Origin: Litorivita sp050633545
Lineage (GTDB): Bacteria > Pseudomonadota > Alphaproteobacteria > Rhodobacterales > Rhodobacteraceae
Length of the DNA stretch: 64,000 nt
Reading direction: 5' to 3'
Assembly (NCBI GenBank): GCA_050633545.1
Contig: JBOEGS010000001.1
Span: 186,001-250,000, forward strand
This document shows, in pieces, positions 25,596-34,665 of the stretch. The position numbers and the translations under genes are program-made. Every line of letters starts with the position of its first letter. The first letter of the stretch is position 1. The notes under the pieces are model-generated. The model ran no database searches. It was not told where the DNA came from and saw only the letters and a program-made list of their open reading frames with translations.

Positions 25596-26492
25596 TTATC
25601 CCGCGACCGCCGCCAGATGCGAGGCGCCCACCGGCACGCTGGCCGGTCCGTGGCGGTAAACCTGCCCGATCACATCGGCCAAAGCGTCGCGCATGTCGTT
25701 TTGCGCGCCGCCCTTATAGATATTGACCTGCTGCACGCCCAGATCGGGCAGCGCATTGCCGCAATTGATCGCCTCCTGATGCGGCGGGATCGAGGTTTCG
25801 AGCAAGGCCCCTACCGCCAGATCCGAGCTGATCATCGCCTCGATGGCGCGGTCATCATCCGATTCGACCGCCATTTCCCAATCAATCCCCGCCGCGTCCA
25901 GCTTGTCCAAAACGATGGGGCGGAAAATACAGAACGAACAAAAGGCCAAGCGCAGCGGACGCCAGCGCCACGCCTGCCCGTCCAAAGCCCCCGTCCAGCG
26001 CAGCGGCATTTCGGTGAGCAATTCCCCCCCTGGTTTGGCGCTGCTCTCGGTGGTCAGGATGATATCGGCCTCGCCGCGCGCCATCGCCTCGTGCAGCTTG
26101 ACGGTGGAGGAGGATTTGAGATGCACTTTGACCCGCGGATAGGCGGCGTTAAAGCGTTTCAAGACCTGCGGAATTTGCGGATAAACGATGTCATGGGGCA
26201 CCCCTAGGATCAATTCGCCCTCATAGGAGGTCTCCATCAACCGCCCGACCACCTCGTCATTGAGCGCCACCATCCGGCGCGCATAGGTGAGCAGCAATTC
26301 GCCCTCGCCGGTGAGCGAGACCTTGCGCCCCGTGCGGTCGATCAACGCCGCATCCAAGCTTTCTTCGAGCCGCTTGAGCTGCATCGAGACCGCCGATTGC
26401 GTCAGGTTCAAATAACCCGCCGCGCGGGTGACCCCGCCTTGATCTGCCACGGCCATAAAGCTGCGTAGGGTCGTGATATCGAGATTTCGCAT
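25596..26492 (-). CDS. LysR-family transcriptional regulator
   Basis: The 298-aa protein has an N-terminal winged helix-turn-helix (GGVTRAAGYLNLTQSAVSMQLKRLEE, about residues 18-43) and a C-terminal effector-binding domain. The ATG at 26492 is preferred to upstream starts because it follows AAGGAT and matches LysR length. It is divergent from a DUF1127 gene, an arrangement commonly seen in alphaproteobacteria, and may regulate it; inducer unknown. Confidence 0.9.
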   Translation of the reverse strand: MRNLDITTLRSFMAVADQGGVTRAAGYLNLTQSAVSMQLKRLEESLDAALIDRTGRKVSLTGEGELLLTYARRMVALNDEVVGRLMETSYEGELILGVPHDIVYPQIPQVLKRFNAAYPRVKVHLKSSSTVKLHEAMARGEADIILTTESSAKPGGELLTEMPLRWTGALDGQAWRWRPLRLAFCSFCIFRPIVLDKLDAAGIDWEMAVESDDDRAIEAMISSDLAVGALLETSIPPHQEAINCGNALPDLGVQQVNIYKGGAQNDMRDALADVIGQVYRHGPASVPVGASHLAAVAG

Positions 26493-26618
26493 ATCATCAC
26501 TATCCTTGATGTTAATCCGCACATTTATTCGTTTTCAATATTACCCACAAAACCGTAGACATATCAACAGAACAAATCATTGAACGCCAACGCATCACGA
26601 TTTCGAAAGGATAAGACC

Positions 26619-26843
26619 ATGGCATTCTCCCTGTCCCTGCCCCGTTCCTCCGCCTCGGCCCGTGCCGATGCCAAACCCGCAATCGTGTCGCGCATTGCCC
26701 GCGCCTTGGCCTTGCACCGTCAGCGCCGTCAATTGGCCGCTCTTGATAGCGCCGCGCTGCGCGACATGGGATTGACCCCGACCGATGTCGCCCGCGAAGC
26801 GCGCCGCTCGGTGTGGAACGCCCCCGAAGGATGGCGCGGATAA
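26619..26843 (+). CDS. DUF1127 small basic protein (CcaF1-like)
   Basis: The 74-aa protein has the DUF1127 helix pattern at residues 38-66: Arg-rich LHRQRRQLAALDSAALRDMG followed by LTPTDVAREARR. DUF1127 proteins such as CcaF1 in Rhodobacter sphaeroides bind RNA and are linked to stress-induced sRNAs. GAAAGGA precedes the ATG at 26619; an upstream TTG is less likely. A stem-loop follows the gene at 26860. Confidence 0.88.
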   Translation: MAFSLSLPRSSASARADAKPAIVSRIARALALHRQRRQLAALDSAALRDMGLTPTDVAREARRSVWNAPEGWRG

Positions 26844-26859
26844 GGCCTGATCTTGCGCA

Positions 26860-26883
26860 GCGGGCCTTGTTTTCTTGGCCCGC
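26860..26883 (+). terminator. Stem-loop downstream of DUF1127 gene
   Basis: GCGGGCC (26860-26866) and GGCCCGC (26877-26883) pair perfectly around the U-rich loop TTGTTTTCTT. No T-run follows, so it may be a processing or stability structure rather than a classical terminator. Confidence 0.5.
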
Positions 26884-27129
26884 GCCTTCCCCAAAGCCCC
26901 GTTTGGCGCTCCGGTCCCATCCCCCGAACCGGCCGCCTTGCGGGGCTTGTTTTTTGTGCGCCGCGCTATGATCTCAAGGGGCGCGCCCCCCCGCGCCGCC
27001 CCCGCGCCGCCTATGCCTCGGGCGCGTTAAATTTCTTGCAGAAATTCTCTTGAAAATACCCTATGCTGCCCCGATATTAGACCAGAAAGGTGCATTTCGC
27101 ACCCGAGTTTTAACTTTTCGGAGGCTTTG

Positions 27130-27849
27130 ATGGCTGAACTGAACACGATCCGGACAGCGGCAGGCACACGCGCCGCAGCGATCGACGAGGGGCTTCGCGC
27201 CCATATGAACAAGGTCTACGGGACCATGTCCGTAGGTCTGTTGATCACCGCACTGGCATCTTGGGCCGTCGGCACGAATGAAGCGATGCTCAGCGCGCTC
27301 TTCACCGGTTTCACGCGCTACATCATCATGTTCGCGCCGCTGATCATGGTGTTTGCCTTTGGCGCGATGATCAACAAACTCTCCGCCGCTGGCGCGCAAT
27401 TGTTCTTCTACGCCTTCTCGGCGGTGATGGGCATCTCGATCAGCTATATCTTCGCGGTCTACACCGATTACTCGATTGTGCAGACCTTCCTCGTGACCTC
27501 GATTGCCTTCGCGGGCCTGTCGCTTTGGGGCTATACCACCAAAAAAGACATCTCCGGTTGGGGCAGCTTTTTGATCATGGGTCTGATCGGCCTGATCGTG
27601 GCGTCGATCGTGAACATGTTCCTTGGCTCGGGCGCGATCGGTTTTGCGATCTCGGTGATCGGTGTGCTGATCTTTGCCGGTCTGACCGCCTATGACACGC
27701 AAAACATCAAGAACACCTACCTCGCCCACGCCATGCATGGCGACAGCGAGTGGCTCGGCAAATCCGCCATCATGGGCGCGCTGAACCTCTATTTGAACTT
27801 CATCAACATGTTCATGATGCTCTTGAACCTTCTGGGCAACCGCGAATAA
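27130..27849 (+). CDS. Bax inhibitor-1/YccA-family membrane protein
   Basis: The 239-aa protein has seven hydrophobic helices and the BI-1 landmarks: HMNKVYGTMSVGLLITALAS at the N-terminus, a central FSAVMGISISYIF helix, and AYDTQNIKNTYL before the last helices. Bacterial members act as calcium leak channels or modulate FtsH proteolysis. The ATG at 27130, with CGGAGG upstream, is preferred over the adjoining TTG. A strong terminator follows. Confidence 0.93.
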   Translation: MAELNTIRTAAGTRAAAIDEGLRAHMNKVYGTMSVGLLITALASWAVGTNEAMLSALFTGFTRYIIMFAPLIMVFAFGAMINKLSAAGAQLFFYAFSAVMGISISYIFAVYTDYSIVQTFLVTSIAFAGLSLWGYTTKKDISGWGSFLIMGLIGLIVASIVNMFLGSGAIGFAISVIGVLIFAGLTAYDTQNIKNTYLAHAMHGDSEWLGKSAIMGALNLYLNFINMFMMLLNLLGNRE

Positions 27850-27877
27850 CCCGCAGGCCCTAGAGCGCGACAACCGA

Positions 27878-27907
27878 GGCCGGTGGCAGAAATGCCGCCG
27901 GCCTTTT
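27878..27907 (+). terminator. Rho-independent terminator after the BI-1 gene
   Basis: GGCCGGTGGCA (27878-27888) and TGCCGCCGGCC (27893-27903) pair over 11 bp with one G-T wobble around a GAAA tetraloop, followed by TTTT. Confidence 0.92.
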
Positions 27908-28225
27908 GCATGGCAAGGCCCGCGCCACAGATGGGCGCAGCTCGGCCCGAAGAGAGCGAGGGCGCAGCCTCGGCGGGGCTTTGTGCGATGGCTGCCGTGA
28001 GGCTCGCCCGCCGCCGGACCTTGCGCGCCCCCGCCCCGCTCAGACAGGCGCGTTTGCCCATGCCACGTCACAAGCAATACTAACCACAGGCGACACAGGC
28101 ACATGCCGCGGCGCGGCCTGCGCGCGCCCCTGCCCTTTTATAACAGCTCGCGGCCACGTCGATCTCATGTTGTATGAAGCTAAGAACACGCCGCGCCCGT
28201 GCCCACAGGCCCGCGCCAGAAGGCG
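27908..28225. other. Intergenic region without a supported gene
   Basis: The sequence between the BI-1 terminator and the stop of the nucleotide-sugar dehydratase gene is GC-rich and carries no convincing frame, RNA gene or repeat. Confidence 0.6.
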
Positions 28226-30193
28226 TTACGAGGCGCTTTTATCGTTTGAAACAATGGCCAAGGGCGCGCCCTCGCCTTCGCTGCCGTCCCGCTCGACCCA
28301 TGCGGCAATCACCGCGCGGGCCATCGCATCGTCGCGCGCCTCGATGGCGCGGCGCAACTCGGCCAAGGCTGTCGCCATGCCAAGCTGGCTCGGGCATTGC
28401 TCTTGTGCGCGCAGGATTTTCGGGTGCGGCGTGGTCAACATATCCGAGCCGATCAAAAGCTCTTCATGCATCTTTTCACCCGGGCGCAGGCCGGTGATCA
28501 CCAATTCGATATCGCCATGGGGCGTCTGCGCATCGCGCACGCTGTGGCCCGTCGCCTCGATCATCTGCCGCGCGATTTTCAGGATCGAAACCTGCTCGCC
28601 CATATCAAGCACAAAGACATCGCCGCCGCGCGCAAAAGCACCGGTCAAAAGCACCAGACGCACCGCCTCGGCGATGGTCATGAAATAGCGCGTCACATCC
28701 TCATGGGTCACCGTCACGGGGCCGCCGCGGGCGATCTGTTCTTCGAACAAGGGGATGACCGAGCCGGAGGAGCCGAGCACATTGCCAAAGCGCACGATGG
28801 AATAGCGGGTGACCTCGGCGCGGGTCGCAAGGTCTTGGACCAGCATTTCGGCCAGCCGTTTGGACGAGCCCATGATCGAGGTCGGGCGCACCGCCTTATC
28901 GGTCGAGATGAGGATAAATTGCTCTGCCCCCGCCTCGCGCGCGGCCTCGGCCACGATCCGCGTGCCCATCACATTGTTGCGCAGCCCCTCGACGGGGTTA
29001 TGTTCGACCATCGGCACATGTTTATAGGCCGCCGCATGCAGCACGATGTCGATCTTTTGCGTCATCATCACCCCGCGCACCAACATCGCATCGGTGACCG
29101 AGCCGAGCATCGGCACCACCTCGGGCGCGGGCTCCGTGCCGTGATCCATCTGCGCCAAAAGCTCGCGCAATTCGCGTTCGATCGTGTAGAGCGCCCATTC
29201 GCTATGGTCGAAAATCACAAGGCGGCGCGGCGCGCTGGAGAGCAACTGGCGGCACAGCTCCGAGCCGATGGAGCCGCCCGCACCGGTCACCAGCACCGAT
29301 TTGCCGCTATAGGTTTCGGTCACCGCAGGCAGGTCCGCCGACAAGGAGGCGCGGCCCAAAAGCTCGGCCGAATTGACCGGCACGGTGCGGCGGCGCAATT
29401 CGGTATCCTCCATCATATCGGCAAAGGCGGGCACGGCGTAGACCTCGCAGCCGAGGTCGCGCAATTCGCGGGCCAGTTTGGCCTGCACCGGCGCGCTGAC
29501 CGAAGGCATGGCAAGCACCACGCGGTCAAAGCTGCCCGCTTGGAACAGATCGCGGATGCGGCTGGGCGCATAGACGCGCAGCCCGTTGAACGTCAGGCTT
29601 TGCAGCGTCGGATTGGCGTCGATAAAGCCGACGGGCAAAATGGCGTCATCGGTGCTCAGCGCGGCGGCAAGCTGCCTGCCGGTCTGGCCCGCGCCGTAAA
29701 TCAACACCCGCTTGCGATGTCCGGCGCTGCGGTAGAGCGCCAAAACGACCTCGCGCATGATCACCCGCGACGTGCCCAAAAGGATCATCAAAACCATGAA
29801 AAATACGGCCATCACCTCTTCGGGCAAGCCGCCCGACCAGACCGCGCTCAGCGCCACACCGCACAGAGCTGTCACGCTGGCGACGATGGCGGAGAGTTTC
29901 GCGGCGCGCAGCTCGTAGGCATTCAATTTGATCCGGTCCAGCCCCATCAGCACCGTCAAGCTCACGCCCACGGGCACCAGAACCGACAGATAGGTGAGCA
30001 TGCCGCGCAAGCCGAACCCTTCGGGCACGCGGCCAACCAGTTTAAGCGCGATAAAAAACGCGGCCAAAACCCAAAGCGCGTCCAAGCTGAGGAAAATCAT
30101 GCGCTTATGCGAGGGGCGCAGCGCAACAAGCCATTGATAGCCCCAACGCAATAACGCGGGACCCGTCAGCAAATTGGCCGGTGTCTGATTCAA
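28226..30193 (-). CDS. Membrane-bound nucleotide-sugar dehydratase/epimerase (CapD/WbpM/PglF family)
   Basis: The 655-aa protein has four N-terminal membrane helices (about residues 30-150), a first Rossmann domain (IYGAGQTGRQL) and a second, catalytic SDR domain (VTGAGGSIGSELCRQLL, AAAYKHVPMVEHNP, STDKAVRPTSIMGSSKR). This is the plan of UDP-GlcNAc 4,6-dehydratases/5-epimerases that make deoxyamino sugars for surface glycans. The start is a TTG at 30193 with AGGGGA well placed. It is one of three polysaccharide genes here. Confidence 0.92.
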   Translation of the reverse strand: MNQTPANLLTGPALLRWGYQWLVALRPSHKRMIFLSLDALWVLAAFFIALKLVGRVPEGFGLRGMLTYLSVLVPVGVSLTVLMGLDRIKLNAYELRAAKLSAIVASVTALCGVALSAVWSGGLPEEVMAVFFMVLMILLGTSRVIMREVVLALYRSAGHRKRVLIYGAGQTGRQLAAALSTDDAILPVGFIDANPTLQSLTFNGLRVYAPSRIRDLFQAGSFDRVVLAMPSVSAPVQAKLARELRDLGCEVYAVPAFADMMEDTELRRRTVPVNSAELLGRASLSADLPAVTETYSGKSVLVTGAGGSIGSELCRQLLSSAPRRLVIFDHSEWALYTIERELRELLAQMDHGTEPAPEVVPMLGSVTDAMLVRGVMMTQKIDIVLHAAAYKHVPMVEHNPVEGLRNNVMGTRIVAEAAREAGAEQFILISTDKAVRPTSIMGSSKRLAEMLVQDLATRAEVTRYSIVRFGNVLGSSGSVIPLFEEQIARGGPVTVTHEDVTRYFMTIAEAVRLVLLTGAFARGGDVFVLDMGEQVSILKIARQMIEATGHSVRDAQTPHGDIELVITGLRPGEKMHEELLIGSDMLTTPHPKILRAQEQCPSQLGMATALAELRRAIEARDDAMARAVIAAWVERDGSEGEGAPLAIVSNDKSAS

Positions 30194-30499
30194 AACGATC
30201 CCCTACGGCCGCGCGCTGGCAGCACAATTCTCCGTCGCATGAGGCACATGATCAACGGGCACATAACCAAACCACCTGATATGACGGATGCTTTGGTCAC
30301 ATCCGCGCCGAAGCTTGGCCTTTCCCAGTGGCTATATGCATTAGCATATATCGTTAAAAGATAGTTAACGGGTGGTGGAATCAAGCCTGACTTGGCGTCT
30401 TTGAGCGGAAAATTGCTGCAATGCGGCGATTGTAAACGCTGGCGTATAGAAATTCGGCGCAATCGGGCGCGGCGGGCGCGCGGCGCAGCCCGATTTTAC
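30194..30499. other. Promoter region upstream of the dehydratase gene
   Basis: This gap between two leftward genes is AT-rich around 30290-30370 and contains the palindrome at 30333-30350. No gene was recognised. Confidence 0.6.
30333..30350. promoter_or_regulatory. TATATGC inverted repeat
   Basis: TATATGC (30333-30339), spacer ATTA and GCATATA (30344-30350) form an 18-bp inverted repeat about 140 bp upstream of the dehydratase start. It may be an operator for the glycan gene. Confidence 0.45.
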
Positions 30500-32281
30500 T
30501 CAGCGCGCGCGCGGGCCGCGCAGCGACAGGCGGCGCAAAACCGTGGCGAGAATCAGCCAGTGATCCCAACAATTCGAGCGCCGCGCCTGATAGATCAGAT
30601 CAAGCCGCGCCTTGGCGGGGATACAGCGGCGGGTATAGACCTCTTCGGTCTCTTGGGCGGTTTTGCACGGCGCCAGCAAGGCCTCTTCGCGGGCATGAAA
30701 GGCCAGCGTGGCCAATCCGGTCACACCAGGGCGCGCGTGCAGCACCTGCGCATAAAGGGCGGGGAATTGCTCGACATAGCGCCGCAGCGGCGGGCGCGGG
30801 CCGACAAAGCTGATATCGCCGCGTGCGATGTTCCACAGCTGGGGCAATTCATCCAGACGATAGCGGCGCAAGAACGCCCCGCTGCGGGTGATCCGATGGC
30901 TTTTGTCGCCGCCCGATACGCCGCTGTCGGCGGGATCGGCGCGCATGGTGCGAAATTTCCACAGGCCGAATTCATGATCCATCGCGCGCATACGCGGCGC
31001 GATATAAAGCACCGGCCGCCCGTCGAGCAGCAAGACCGCCAGCGCCACCGCAAGGATCAAGGGGCCAAGCAACACCGCCAGCACCAGCGCCCAAAACAAA
31101 TCCATCGCGCGTTTGGAGGCAGGCATGGGCGGGGCGAGATCACGGTGCGGATCACGGTGCGGATCACGGTCTGGATCGGGGGCGGGCCTTGCGGCGGCAA
31201 GGGGCGGCGGCGCGGCGAGCGCGCGATCGGCTTCGACCTGCGCGGCGATATCGGCGCCGCTGCGCGCGGCGGCCAGATCGGGCGCGTATTGCGCCAATTG
31301 CCTCACATCCAGCGCCACGCATTGCGCCGCGCCTTCGGGGGCGGGCCGCCAGACGACATCAACCCCAGCGGCGCGGGCGATGTCTTCCATCGAGGTGGCC
31401 CCGCCTGCAGCGCAATTGATCACCAAAGGCGCTCCCGCCTGCATGCCCGCCGCCTGCGCGCCCTCAAGCGGCGCGGCGATCAACACCTCAAGCGCGCGGG
31501 CCAGATCGTGCGGGGCGATATAGCTGCGGCGCGGGCCTTGGCCATCGGCGAAACGGTCAAGGGTGATCTGGGCCGCGCCGCCCGTGCTGCCCGTGCTGCT
31601 CGTGCGGGCCGCTGCCTTGGCGCGCTCCATCGCGGCAAACAGGCTGTCGCCGCCCGCCAGATTGGCAAAGCGCAAGATCACCTGTTGCGGCCCGTCCGGA
31701 TCGGCCTGCGCCGCCTGCCCGATGGCGGCCTCCATCGCCAGTTTCGCCGCCCCATAGGCGCCCAAAGGCGTGCAGGGCGCGGTTTCGGCCAATAGCTGCG
31801 GCGCGGGGGCATAGACCGCCGAGGAAGAGGCATGAAACACCCGCCGCGCCCCCACCGCGCGGGCCATCTTTACCGCGCGCAGGGCCAGATCGGTATTGGC
31901 CGCCAGCGCGTCCGCCGCGCCCGATGTCACGCCCCACAGGGCGATCACCGCATCGAAGCGCGGCGCATCTGCGGCGGCGATTTGCGCCTCCAGATCTTCC
32001 AAGGAGATCACAGCCGGCGCAGGCGCAGACAGGGGCGCGGACCGATGCCCATCGCGCCCCGCGCCGTCCTGCCCCGCCCCGTCATGCCCCGCGCCCTCCT
32101 GCCCTGCGCCAGCGGCCAGCGCCGCCGCCCGCGCGGCAAAGACCGCATCGAACCCGCGCGGCGGCGCGGCGCGCCATGCGCGCATCACCATCGCGCCCAT
32201 CTTGCCCGAAGCGCCCAACACCAAAACAGCCTGCGCACGCGCCTTGCCGCCATCTCGCTGCGTTGCGTGTTGCCCTCTCAC
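30500..32281 (-). CDS. Fusion of NAD-dependent sugar epimerase and undecaprenyl-phosphate sugar transferase
   Basis: The 593-aa protein has an N-terminal SDR domain (VLVLGASGKMGAMV, FHASSSAVY, YGAAKLA; about residues 17-345) and a C-terminal initiating sugar transferase (PF02397 type, about 385-593) with KRAMDLFWALVLAVL membrane helix, KFRTMRAD and RLDELPQLWNIARGDISFVG. The transferase would load the first sugar-phosphate onto undecaprenyl phosphate. The two domains are joined by an Ala/Pro-rich linker with DPHRDPHRD repeats; another Gly/Asp repeat (GAGHDGAGQDGAGRDG) interrupts the SDR domain. The GTG at 32281 follows AGGAG. The domains are usually separate proteins. Confidence 0.88.
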   Translation of the reverse strand: MRGQHATQRDGGKARAQAVLVLGASGKMGAMVMRAWRAAPPRGFDAVFAARAAALAAGAGQEGAGHDGAGQDGAGRDGHRSAPLSAPAPAVISLEDLEAQIAAADAPRFDAVIALWGVTSGAADALAANTDLALRAVKMARAVGARRVFHASSSAVYAPAPQLLAETAPCTPLGAYGAAKLAMEAAIGQAAQADPDGPQQVILRFANLAGGDSLFAAMERAKAAARTSSTGSTGGAAQITLDRFADGQGPRRSYIAPHDLARALEVLIAAPLEGAQAAGMQAGAPLVINCAAGGATSMEDIARAAGVDVVWRPAPEGAAQCVALDVRQLAQYAPDLAAARSGADIAAQVEADRALAAPPPLAAARPAPDPDRDPHRDPHRDLAPPMPASKRAMDLFWALVLAVLLGPLILAVALAVLLLDGRPVLYIAPRMRAMDHEFGLWKFRTMRADPADSGVSGGDKSHRITRSGAFLRRYRLDELPQLWNIARGDISFVGPRPPLRRYVEQFPALYAQVLHARPGVTGLATLAFHAREEALLAPCKTAQETEEVYTRRCIPAKARLDLIYQARRSNCWDHWLILATVLRRLSLRGPRAR

Positions 32282-32441
32282 CTTGCGCTGCTCCTTTGCT
32301 GGCCTCGCACCGCCTATCTTGCGCTGCGCCCGCCCAGCATACCATATGTGGCGTTTTATACTATCTATCAGCGCGGCAGGAGGCTAGAAAGACCCCCAAT
32401 GACACGCCTTGCGTCTTGCTGCCCGAGAAGAGGAACTGCCG

Positions 32442-33551
32442 TTGACCACCCGCGCCCTTTTGACCGCCGCTTTCGTCGCCACCACCGCTTTGAGCGGATG
32501 CGATTTGCCGCGCGGCGCGGCCATCAGCAGCGAAGTGCTACGCGAGCAGAACGCCGAAAACCCCAGCTTTGAGGTCATCCCCGTCAGCCGCGCCAATGTC
32601 GCGCAACTGGCCCAATGGCCCGCCACGGGACGCGGGCCGGTGACGCGGTGGATCGATGCGACGCGCGGGCCGTCCTCGCCGTTGATTCGCACCGGTGACA
32701 GCCTCGACATCACCCTTTGGGACAGCGAGGAAAACTCGCTCCTGACCCCGCCGCAGCAGCAAACCGTGCAAATGCCGCGCGTGACCGTTTCATCCAACGG
32801 CACGGTGTTTTTGCCCTATGCGGGCGAGGTGGTGATCCGCGGGCTGACGCCCGAGCGCGCGCGCGAGGCGCTGCAATCGGCGATGGAGCAGATATCGCCC
32901 TCGGCGCAGGTGCAGGTCAGCCATACCGCAGGGCGCCAGAACGCCGCCGATCTGGTGTCCGGCGTGCGCAATCCGGGCAGTTTCCCGCTCGCCGATCGCA
33001 ACACCACGATTTTGAGCCTGATCGCCCAGGGCGGCGGGATTTCCGCCGATCTGGCCAATCCGGTGGTGCGCCTGATCCGCGAAGGCAAAACCTACCAGAT
33101 TTCCGCCGAAAAGCTGTTTGCCGATGCATCGCGCAACACGCTTTTGCGCGGCGGCGACAAGGTCTTGGTCGAAGCGGACCGGCGCCGCTTTACCGCGCTT
33201 GGCGCGACGGGCACCGAGCAATTGGTCGCCTTTGCGCAAGACAGCCTGACCGCGATCGAGGCGCTGTCCTTGATCGGCGGGCTGCAAGACAGCCGCGCCA
33301 ACCCCAAGGGCGTTCTGGTGCTGCGCGAATATCCCTCCAAGGCGCTGCGCACTGATGGCAGCGGGCCGTTGATGGAGGATGTGGTCTTCAGCTTCGACCT
33401 GACCCGCGCCGACGGGCTGTTTGCGGCGCGCAATTTCCATATCAACCCCGATGATACGGTTCTGGCCACCGAAAGCCCCGTCACCTCGGCGCGCACGATT
33501 TTGGGCCTTTTGGGCACGACTTTGGGCGTGGCAAACACCCTGTCGCAATAG
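32442..33551 (+). CDS. Wza-like polysaccharide export lipoprotein
   Basis: The 369-aa protein has a lipoprotein signal ending LSGC (TTG start at 32442, with AGAGGAA upstream), a polysaccharide-export domain (RTGDSLDITLWDSEEN, VSSNGTVFLPYAGEVVIRGLTPERAR) and SLBB-type regions (VSGVRNPGSFPLADRNTTILSLIAQGGG; DSLTAIEALSLIGGL). It would form the outer-membrane channel for capsule or exopolysaccharide. The longer frame starting 32409 has no ATG and no signal. It is divergent from the fused transferase gene. Confidence 0.9.
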   Translation: MTTRALLTAAFVATTALSGCDLPRGAAISSEVLREQNAENPSFEVIPVSRANVAQLAQWPATGRGPVTRWIDATRGPSSPLIRTGDSLDITLWDSEENSLLTPPQQQTVQMPRVTVSSNGTVFLPYAGEVVIRGLTPERAREALQSAMEQISPSAQVQVSHTAGRQNAADLVSGVRNPGSFPLADRNTTILSLIAQGGGISADLANPVVRLIREGKTYQISAEKLFADASRNTLLRGGDKVLVEADRRRFTALGATGTEQLVAFAQDSLTAIEALSLIGGLQDSRANPKGVLVLREYPSKALRTDGSGPLMEDVVFSFDLTRADGLFAARNFHINPDDTVLATESPVTSARTILGLLGTTLGVANTLSQ

Positions 33552-33631
33552 GTGCGGCGCGGGGGCTGTGCGCCGCCCGCGCCGCAGACTTCGGATGCGC
33601 GGCAGCGCCGCGGCGACATAGGGAGAGCCCG

Positions 33632-33904
33632 ATGACATATTGGCTTGGCGTGGCCTGCGGGACCCATAGGTTGCGCGGCAAACGCGAAGGTTTTGCGCCA
33701 TATCGCGTCGATGTGGCCTATGTCGAGACGGCGCGCGAAGCGCCGATCCGTCCGCTGCCCGAGCGGCTGGAGTTGACCCGCGGGCTCGCAAACAAATGGG
33801 GCATGGCGGTGCGCGGCTCCAAAGCGCGGCTGAGCGAGGGCGATTTTCGCATGATCGCCGAGGCGATGGATGTCCCGCAAAGCGACCTTGCGCCGCCTGC
33901 ATAG
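33632..33904 (+). CDS. Conserved-looking hypothetical protein, 90 aa
   Basis: I do not recognise this protein. It starts MTYWLGVACGTHRLRGKREG, has an excellent ribosome site (AGGGAGA, 33619-33625), and ends in a helix with an acidic segment (SEGDFRMIAEAMDVPQ). No signal peptide or membrane segment is seen. It follows the Wza-like gene by 80 bp and may be co-transcribed with it. Confidence 0.55.
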   Translation: MTYWLGVACGTHRLRGKREGFAPYRVDVAYVETAREAPIRPLPERLELTRGLANKWGMAVRGSKARLSEGDFRMIAEAMDVPQSDLAPPA

Positions 33905-33927
33905 CGCGATCTGGACCTGCGCGCGCC

Positions 33928-34590
33928 TTAAGGGTCGGCCTGCCCGTCTTCGGCTTCGACCGGCGGGCATGTCAAATCGAGCATCACCGCAAACACGTAA
34001 TGCAGCGCCATGGGCAAGAGCGCCAGCACCACCACACGGTGGCCCAAGGGCATTTGCACCGCCACTGTTGCCTCGTTGACCGCCACCACCGCAAGGGCGC
34101 AAAGCGCGTAGAGCTTGCAAAAATGTTGCCGGACCGCGTCGCGCAGAGGATAGCGGCGCGATTGCGGGCAATAGGGATCAAGCTCTTCGCCGCGCCGCAA
34201 GGAGGCGCGCAGCATCACAAAGGCGTAGACACCGGCGTAAAAGGAGACCGTGCCCTGCACGAAACGCGGGCTTTGCATCACCACTTCGAGCGTAAAAAAC
34301 GCCAAGACAAGCGCAAGCGAGCGCAGGCTCAGCGATGACAGTTGCGTCCCTGCCCCTGTGCCCGAGCGCGCGCCGCGGCCGCAAAGGGGCGCGAGGATTT
34401 TGAACACATGCAGCCCCTGCGCCAGAACCGCCGAGATGACAAAGGCCTGCGGCGCGGGCAGCGCGGCGCTGCTCAGCACCGTCCATGCGCATAGAAAAAC
34501 CGCAGGCGCCAAAAGCTTGTCCGCCGTGACGGGCGGCAGGCTTTTGAGCAGATACCAAAGCGAAAGCGAGAGGCGTGTGATCGGGTCCAT
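33928..34590 (-). CDS. Integral membrane protein of unknown function
   Basis: The 220-aa protein has about five hydrophobic segments (approx. residues 24-65, 83-100, 110-130, 160-180, 185-205), separated by short basic loops, and a Pro/Asp-rich C-terminus. No catalytic Cys/Arg/His pattern of an exosortase was found. It converges with the 90-aa gene. Confidence 0.6.
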   Translation of the reverse strand: MDPITRLSLSLWYLLKSLPPVTADKLLAPAVFLCAWTVLSSAALPAPQAFVISAVLAQGLHVFKILAPLCGRGARSGTGAGTQLSSLSLRSLALVLAFFTLEVVMQSPRFVQGTVSFYAGVYAFVMLRASLRRGEELDPYCPQSRRYPLRDAVRQHFCKLYALCALAVVAVNEATVAVQMPLGHRVVVLALLPMALHYVFAVMLDLTCPPVEAEDGQADP

Positions 34591-34665
34591 GACGCCGTGC
34601 TATCGCGGATTAGGGGCAAAATTACGGCCATGGGGGGCATCAGGCGATGCGAAACCGAATATTGA

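Noticed and set aside
28397..30154. A 585-codon frame antisense to the dehydratase gene
   Set aside because: Composition is unlike a real protein and the opposite strand encodes a clear two-domain enzyme.
33928..34590. Membrane protein considered as the missing exosortase
   Set aside because: It lacks the conserved Cys, Arg and His residues and the typical exosortase length and helix pattern.
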